This document shows, in pieces, positions 57,796 through 64,000 of a DNA stretch of 64,000 nt. The position numbers were made by a program, and so were the translations under genes. The notes under the pieces were generated by a model, which was not told the origin of the DNA, ran no database searches, and saw only the letters and a list, made by a program, of their open reading frames with translations. This stretch comes from Volvox africanus (Eukaryota; Chlorophyta; Chlorophyceae; Chlamydomonadales; Volvocaceae), in the NCBI GenBank assembly GCA_030268105.1, contig BSDZ01000079.1, positions 186,001 to 250,000 on the forward strand, in the 5' to 3' direction. How positions within the stretch are numbered: position 1 is the stretch's first letter; each line of letters opens with the position of its first letter.

Positions 57796-58859
57796 ATGTC
57801 CGCGGAACACGACGATACGCCGCACACTAGCCTAGCTAGCCAACCCGATTTTGTTGTGGCTGCTAGAGCACCGGACAGAGGCCTTGAGACTGTGGGCGTG
57901 CGAGCCACTCAAGAGCCCCTTTTCCTTCAGACCCCTGCTCACTTAATTGTGCCGCATTCAGCAGTGAACACGAATATGGACAACACTGCTGGACCAAGGG
58001 TTCTGCCATTACCTCAAGCTCGAGGGCATGATGACATCCCTGAGGTGATGAGATTGTCGATTCCCGTTCCTAGGCTCAACATTTCGCTGACCGACAAGAC
58101 ACCAGGGCATAACATAGCCGATGCAACTCGTGCGTACGTGCGTGACGCTAAAAAGTACCTCCAAGCTGTTCATGGTGGCGATAATGACGGTATCAGGTGT
58201 CTCTTCGTTGGTAACACCCTCGAGGGCGCAGCGAAGGACTGGTATCGCAATTGGACCAACGCCCGAGGCAGCTATACTTTTGACGAGTTGGTCGCCGCTT
58301 TGCTCGCACGATTCGCTACTGAGGTTCAAGCACGCGATGTGGAAGCTCGTAACGTTTTGGCAGCCGGTAGCTACCACATGCGTCGGGATGAAAATGTACC
58401 TGCGTACCAGTCACGCTTCGAAGCACTTGTGACTCCCATTGCTGACCTCACCGAATCTGAGCGTGTCTTTTGGTTTAGGCGAGGCCTAACGAAACTTTTG
58501 GCTAAATGGTGTGCCACTGACTTGGTTGGAGCGCAGATCAAGTCGTATGACGCGTTGGTCGCTTTTGCTAAGGGCGCGGAGATACGACTTCTTGCCGGCG
58601 AGGAAGAAGTCAAGTCTGCCCCTCGTGCAAATGCCGTGCAAGTGCAGGATCTGCTTGGGAAAGCTGTAGCTCTCGACCAGGACCTCGGCGCGACCCGCCC
58701 CACGCCTACTGCCGCGACGCGACGCAGCAACGGGCAACGCAAGGCGCGCGGGGGCGCTAGCTCGGGTGTCCGTGGTACAGGAGGAGCAGGTCCGAGCTCG
58801 GACCCAGCTAGGAACAGGAAGCGTGGTGGTGCGCCGTCGTCGGCAGCCGCACAGCGTTC
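57796..58859 (+). pseudogene. gag: Plus-strand family A Gag, interrupted by copy 7
   Basis: The ATG is at 57796 and the frame is open through the Gag core and basic linker for about 354 codons. At 58859/58860 it is broken by the terminal TGTTGT of a minus-oriented LTR. The open frame runs about 10 codons into that LTR. The zinc knuckle, UAG and pol are displaced beyond the window. It has private changes such as VRATQ and DLLGKA, in line with an insertion separate from the array. Confidence 0.9.
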
Positions 58860-59683
58860 TGTTGTACCTCTCGTTCGCGTTTGCTCATAAGTATCTGCAC
58901 GTCTGGAGACTATCGACACCGATGCGCGAGCACTTGCAAGTACAGCAAGGCAAGCGAGAGCAAACAAAGACAGCGGAAGACTTCAAGACGAAGAGAGATA
59001 TAACTTACGGTCTTACAGATCGGAATGATGCAATGGACGAAATCGCCGTCAGCGCCGGAAGCAAGCAATCATCACGCGGCGGTGATTAGCGAAGTTCAGG
59101 CTTGGCTCGGGCTAAGTAGAATAATGTATAGAAATAGTAATATAGAACACACGAGTGTTCTCCGGTATCGAATGTCTTGTCTAGCTTAGCCGTCCTCGCA
59201 TCTGTTATACTCGTAGCATTGCAATGCCGTACGATTCACATCAGGAGGCCGATCCTAGATGTGACAACCCTACTGGGTCTAGGCGATGTCTACGCATAAC
59301 AACGTATAAGCCTTTCCGGCATTCGCATGATGCAAGGGTCCGGATAACGATATCCGGTTGCAGGGCATGCATCGCGACGAGTGCGGCGCTCTTAACGCGT
59401 GCTGTAATGAAGTAATATTATATCAGATAATATTACTTATTGTTTCGTAGCACGAGCATAATGCGCACTTTCATGCTTCGGGCTTTCATGCATGCTAGGC
59501 GGATTTGCCATGATTCGATGTCGCGATGGATAATGACAACATGCCAAATGCATATATAAATGTACACGAATACATTTATATTATGCAGATTCATTCATAT
59601 GCAATGCGTTCATCACAAAAGCACTTCGCCTCGTAGGATCGCGTCGACCTACGCGTCGGCAGGAAATGAACCGTAGCACAACA
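58860..59683 (-). repeat. Family A 3' LTR of copy 7 (824 bp)
   Basis: Complete LTR with TGTTGT at 58860 and ACAACA ending at 59683, next to the polypurine tract at 59689-59698. One base is missing in AGGCTTGGCTCGG relative to the array LTRs. The host gag ends CGTTC, so CGTTC is the expected target-site copy. Confidence 0.93.
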
Positions 59684-59742
59684 ATTATCCCCCCTCCCGT
59701 ATGCAGCGTCCTCGCTGCATCATACAGCATCGACTGCAGGGG

Positions 59743-62700
59743 TCATTGGGCTTGTGTGGCACGTTTGCGGGCTTCTTCGAGCAGGGGTTTCATGCCCTGT
59801 GAGAAGTTGCGTGCCGGTTCCCATGAGTTGTGCTCGTCGGTATACCCTGTCCACTTAACCAAGTACTCGTGTACTGTTCGCTTACGTCGGTGTCGGCCCA
59901 CACGACGCGCGCGATAATCTAACACCCGCTCCACATCGTAAAACTTCTGTTTACCAGCGATCCAGGTCTCAGGAACTGGTTCGATCGCTGCGGGGGCGTT
60001 AGCAGGCTCAGGGACGGGTTCCGTACTACGATACGGACGAACAAGCGATACGTGAAACGTGGGGTGAATGGTCATATCAGTGGGCAATGCAAGCTCCACA
60101 GCCACATTCCCAACCATGCGTACGACAGGATACGGACCAATCCAACGGGGTAAGAGTTTTCGGGATCCGTCGGCCAAGGAACGCAAGTTCTTGGTGCTTA
60201 GCAACACGAGTTGCCCCTCCGAAAACGTCACATCCTGCTTGGATTTGTTGTAGTATTCCGTCGTTCGTTGCTGCGCCGCGTCCAAACACGACTTCGCGTC
60301 TGTGATTCGGGACATAAAAGACTTGGCAAAAAGTTTAGCAGCAGGCACGTTCACTTCCAACTCACGCCACACGGGTAGCGCGGGATGAAACCCGTAGTTA
60401 AGAAAGAACGGACTTTTGCCTGTAGAGCGGTTAACAGCGTTGTTAAGCGCGAATTCTGCCGCAGTCAAATATGTATCCCAAACAAGTGGTGTGCGACCAG
60501 CATAATTGCGCAACATATCACCCAACGTGCGGTTTGTGCGTTCAGTTTGACCATCAGTCTGCGGGTGATACGCCGTGCTCAGGTTGACTCGCATGCCAAC
60601 TAGTTTGCAGAGCGATTCCCAAAACTTAGACGTGAACTGTCCACCGCGGTCCGAGATCACATTTTTGGGAATCCCGTGTAACCGAACCACATTATCGAAA
60701 AACAAACGTGCGGTTTGCTCAGCCGTGCAGGATGATGTGCATGGTGCTAGGTGAACCATCTTAGTCAGACGATCGACCATTACGAACACCGCATCGTATC
60801 CCCCCTCAGTTTTGGGCAGCGCGACTACGAAGTCCATGGAAACACTTTCCCAAGGCGCATCCGGGACAGGCAACGGTTGCAACAACCCATGGCCCTTACC
60901 GGACAAAGCCTTATTGCGCTGGCACAGACTGCATGTCTGGACGAAGTTCGCCGCATCCTTAGCCAAACGAGGCCACCAAAAGGAACGTTGCACCAAGTCA
61001 ATCAATCGCTTGCTACCAGGGTGTCCTGCTAACGGGTCCTCGTGGAACCGCGCAAGGATGTCGTAGCGTAGCGCGTCGTCGTTCGGAACGACGATTTGCG
61101 TAGCTGCACCCTCCGTCCGTAGCCAAAGGCCATTCTGCTTGCGAAGGTTTTCTACATTAGCCGGGTCCGCGAACCAGGCGTTGTAGGCAACCTTCAACCG
61201 CTCCGCGAGGTCCGTCGCGATCGGTACCTCCTCGCTACGCGGCCGCACGACGGGCGCTGCCAAAATTGCAGCGTGTAGCGACGGATGTCGACTGAGAGCA
61301 TCGGCAATATTCAATTTACCAGAAATATACTCCCAGGTGCAGTTGAACCTAGCTAGATATTCCATCCACCTAGCTTGACGGCGGTTCAACGTTGGAACGC
61401 TTTGCAAAAACGTTAGGGGCTTATGGTCAGTCTTTAAAGTAAACGGGCGTCCCTCGAGGTAACAGCGCCATTCCTTTAAAGCATGCAGCACGGCCAGAAG
61501 CTCCTGTTCCCCGGTGGTGTAGCGAATCTCCGCACCAGAAAACTTCTTACTCGTGAAGGCGATCGGTCGCCCTTCCTGTAACAATACAGCGCCGCTTCCA
61601 AACATTGAGGCATCAGACACTACCTCAACACGAAATGGCAACGAGTAATCAGGGAATGCAAGGGTGACATCTTCGGCAATGATTCGTTTGAGCTCTTCGA
61701 ATGCCCGCTGGCATTGCGACGTCCACGACTCGAGCGAAACGAAAACGCCTTTGCGAGTTAAGTTAGTAAGCGGGGCCGCAATGATGGAATATTTTTCAAT
61801 GAACTTTCGGAAATAATTGGTCAAGCCAAGGAACTTACGCAGCTCCGTGAGGTTCTGAGGCGCAGGCCAATCGCGAACCACGGCGACCTTCCGCGGGTCC
61901 ATCTTCACACCGGTGGCCGACACAATGTGGCCCAAATATTCCACCTGAGGCTGCGCCCAAAAGCATTTGGCGCGTTTAGCAAACAATTGCTCCCGCCTCA
62001 TAACGTCGAGCACGAGCCGCAGATGCTCCAAGTGCTCCTCGCGCGTCTTAGAATATACCAAGATGTCATCCAGGTAGCAAACAACGAACCTGTCGATAAA
62101 CGGCCTAAACATTCGGTCCATAACCGCCTGAAACGTCGCAGGGGCATTAGTCAAACCAAACGATAGGACCGTATACTCAAAGTGACCGAAGGGCGTCCGA
62201 AAAGCGGTTTTTGGGATATCAGAGGCAGCGATGCGAATCTGATTGTAGCCCTGTTGTAAGTCAATTGAGGAAAAATAAGCCGAGCCCTTCAGCTTATCCA
62301 ACAGGTCGTCAACGCGTGGCAAAGGGTAGCGATTTTTCACCGTATTCGCATTTAACCCCCGGTAATCAATGCACATGCGCAAGGTCCCATCCTTCTTACC
62401 GACAAACAAAATCGGTGCAGAAAACGGGGATGTGCTGGGGCGTATCATACCCTTCGCGAGTAAATCCGTCACCTGGCGCTTTACCTCATCCAGCTCCAAT
62501 GGACTCAACCTGTACATTGGCCGGGCCGTAGGCTGCGCTCCAGGCATGAGAGGGATTGTGTGATCAACAGGACGCATAGGTGGTAGGCCAGGGATATCTT
62601 TAAAGACGTCCTCATACTGCGACAGTAGGGCCTCAACCTCAGGATCCGCAGAAATCTGCGCGGTGGTGACCCAACAGCTCACCCGCGGCCTTAAAAGCAG

Positions 62701-63798
62701 TCCGTGGGCACCCTTCCGTAACAAACGGACGGCCTCCTTACGCCCGACTAGCTCTGGTTCGATTCGCGCGGCCATTGCGGTCACAGCGAAATTAACCATA
62801 GGCACCGCCTCAGTTTCGCCCTCCTTTGGTGTGACATATTCGAACGACAGGAAAGGTACCTTAATCGACAGAGTACCCTTGCACATATGCAGGGTTGCGG
62901 TCTCCATGTCGATGCGCGCGCGGTACTGTCGTAATGTCGACGACCCCATTATGTACGGTGCAGTCTCTGCTAAGCCCTGCAGCACATACGGCCGGGTCAC
63001 AACACGCAAAGGGCCTATCGATAGGCTAAGGGTAATCCTGCCCACGATGGGATGCTTACCCCCGTCAGCAAGGGTAACCTGTGGACAATCAGACGACTCT
63101 GGGGACAACCCCAGCGCGTTCACCTCTGCGACAGAGATGAAGTCGTCGCTGGCACCGGTGTCAACAAGTGCCTTCAGAGTACGGCCATTCAAACCGATCT
63201 GAACCACAGGGACACGGTTATCTACGAGCGACTGCCCAGCAGACAACGTCAGTGCACTTAAGGCGGGTCCGTAACCAACGGCACCCCCATCAGGAGCTTC
63301 GTACCAAACGTCAACCGAGTAGGATAGGCGTGGCCACGGAGCCAGCGTACCCTCCCAATCCACACCATTAAACAAAACGGTGCCCGGCTCGAACCGGTGG
63401 ACATGCCGCATACCCCTTAACGATGCCTCTGCCTTGCGCCGACAGAAAGCAGGGAGTAATACACATGCGGCAGTGCCTGGATATTGACGCCTACATCTCC
63501 TGTATATGGCCAACTGTTCCGACATCTCACGCAGAGACGAGGGGATGAACAAAACCACGTGGTTAGACAGATCGATAGATGACAGGGGACGGCGAGGTGT
63601 AAACAAATTACACAACGGGTCGAAGCAGAGAAGTCCCGTGCGTCCGTCAAGCGTGATGCGTCGCGCAATGACTCGCTCGATGTCTCCAAGTACACAAGGC
63701 AACAATGCCTTAACGGCTGGCCGTAAGGATGACCACCGACCACGCGTTAGTTCAGAAATCCCGGGTGGTGCCCCCTCCACAGAAACCCGGGCAAGCCC
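59743..63798 (-). CDS. pol: Copy 7 Pol polyprotein, intact, readthrough frame
   Basis: 1345 residues from the first GTG (63780). The two-residue difference is a 6-bp in-frame deletion in YNADAWFAD (near residue 867), in the linker between RNase H and the integrase zinc finger. All catalytic motifs are present. It carries R284, R882, A912 and D930 like copies 1 and 2, A1026, and many substitutions not found in the array (for example [23 protein letters not shown]). It is the most diverged minus-strand copy, and most of its changes leave domains intact. Confidence 0.95.
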   Translation of the reverse strand, partial: GLARVSVEGAPPGISELTRGRWSSLRPAVKALLPCVLGDIERVIARRITLDGRTGLLCFDPLCNLFTPRRPLSSIDLSNHVVLFIPSSLREMSEQLAIYRRCRRQYPGTAACVLLPAFCRRKAEASLRGMRHVHRFEPGTVLFNGVDWEGTLAPWPRLSYSVDVWYEAPDGGAVGYGPALSALTLSAGQSLVDNRVPVVQIGLNGRTLKALVDTGASDDFISVAEVNALGLSPESSDCPQVTLADGGKHPIVGRITLSLSIGPLRVVTRPYVLQGLAETAPYIMGSSTLRQYRARIDMETATLHMCKGTLSIKVPFLSFEYVTPKEGETEAVPMVNFAVTAMAARIEPELVGRKEAVRLLRKGAHGLLLRPRVSCWVTTAQISADPEVEALLSQYEDVFKDIPGLPPMRPVDHTIPLMPGAQPTARPMYRLSPLELDEVKRQVTDLLAKGMIRPSTSPFSAPILFVGKKDGTLRMCIDYRGLNANTVKNRYPLPRVDDLLDKLKGSAYFSSIDLQQGYNQIRIAASDIPKTAFRTPFGHFEYTVLSFGLTNAPATFQAVMDRMFRPFIDRFVVCYLDDILVYSKTREEHLEHLRLVLDVMRREQLFAKRAKCFWAQPQVEYLGHIVSATGVKMDPRKVAVVRDWPAPQNLTELRKFLGLTNYFRKFIEKYSIIAAPLTNLTRKGVFVSLESWTSQCQRAFEELKRIIAEDVTLAFPDYSLPFRVEVVSDASMFGSGAVLLQEGRPIAFTSKKFSGAEIRYTTGEQELLAVLHALKEWRCYLEGRPFTLKTDHKPLTFLQSVPTLNRRQARWMEYLARFNCTWEYISGKLNIADALSRHPSLHAAILAAPVVRPRSEEVPIATDLAERLKVAYNAWFADPANVENLRKQNGLWLRTEGAATQIVVPNDDALRYDILARFHEDPLAGHPGSKRLIDLVQRSFWWPRLAKDAANFVQTCSLCQRNKALSGKGHGLLQPLPVPDAPWESVSMDFVVALPKTEGGYDAVFVMVDRLTKMVHLAPCTSSCTAEQTARLFFDNVVRLHGIPKNVISDRGGQFTSKFWESLCKLVGMRVNLSTAYHPQTDGQTERTNRTLGDMLRNYAGRTPLVWDTYLTAAEFALNNAVNRSTGKSPFFLNYGFHPALPVWRELEVNVPAAKLFAKSFMSRITDAKSCLDAAQQRTTEYYNKSKQDVTFSEGQLVLLSTKNLRSLADGSRKLLPRWIGPYPVVRMVGNVAVELALPTDMTIHPTFHVSLVRPYRSTEPVPEPANAPAAIEPVPETWIAGKQKFYDVERVLDYRARRVGRHRRKRTVHEYLVKWTGYTDEHNSWEPARNFSQGMKPLLEEARKRATQAQ

Positions 63799-64000
63799 CT
63801 ATTTCGGCTGAGGTACAAACGGCGGCATTAGAGGGCAATCCTTCGTGGAATGGTTCTCCGCACACCGTAGACAAACGTTGGCCAATTTTCGACGCTCGAA
63901 TTCGGAACGATTGCAATTCCATTTTGGCATAAATGTGTCGTCCGTACGAGTACGCTTCGCGTTGGGGTCGGAACGCTGTGCGGCTGCCGACGACGGCGCA
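63799..64000 (-). CDS. gag: Copy 7 Gag, 3' end only (runs off window)
   Basis: The C-terminal ~66 codons are visible, including the short zinc knuckle and the terminal UAG (63801-63799). The 5' part lies beyond the right edge. The downstream readthrough stem is preserved, with one substitution in its loop. Confidence 0.9.
   Translation of the reverse strand, partial: APSSAAAQRSDPNAKRTRTDDTFMPKWNCNRSEFERRKLANVCLRCAENHSTKDCPLMPPFVPQPK

Overview
The window is eukaryotic, repeat-dominated DNA of heterochromatin type. It has no bacterial features and no recognisable host gene. It holds Ty3/gypsy retrotransposons with a chromodomain (chromovirus-like), GT-AG intron signals and a long G-rich satellite. 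Fungi, algae, oomycetes and plants all carry such elements, and the sequence alone does not let me name the host.

Layout. (1) 1-11180: about 69 head-to-tail copies of a satellite of about 162 bp. Its right half is organised into higher-order repeats of 1133 bp. (2) 11181-13671: the 5' part of a plus-strand element, here called family B (391-bp LTR, primer-binding site, leader and gag). It was inserted into the satellite and is cut off inside the gag zinc knuckle. (3) 13672-53011: a head-to-tail tandem array of six minus-strand copies of a second element, family A, with a period of 6648-6652 bp. Neighbouring copies share a single 825-bp LTR. Copies 1, 2, 4 and 5 have uninterrupted gag and pol frames. 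Copy 3 has a frameshift before the RT domain, and copy 6 has lost the start of gag. (4) 53012-54242: diverged, inverted satellite pieces embedded in a composite repeat with intron-like signals. (5) 54243-56152: unrecognised sequence with one possible relic LTR. (6) 56153-64000: a three-layer nest. An old plus-strand LTR fragment is interrupted by a plus-strand family A element, whose gag is in turn interrupted by a minus-strand family A element (copy 7) that runs off the right edge.

Family A as read here. A genomic copy is LTR - primer site - short leader exon - gag - UAG - pol - hairpin - polypurine tract - LTR. Gag ends in a one-residue-short zinc knuckle. Pol follows in the same frame after one UAG codon, with no ATG near its start. 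The UAG is followed by a 7-nt spacer and a perfect 7-bp GC stem, which resembles gammaretroviral stop-codon readthrough. Pol carries, in order, an unassigned domain of about 200 residues, protease, RT, RNase H, integrase with a GPY motif, and a chromodomain that keeps all three aromatic cage residues. Upstream of gag, families A and B share two short exon-like reading frames whose splice signals and phases match, which suggests that gag has a spliced N-terminus.

The most interesting candidates are the UAG readthrough cassette, the conserved spliced gag leader, and the recombining tandem retrotransposon array beside a higher-order, strongly G-quadruplex-prone satellite.
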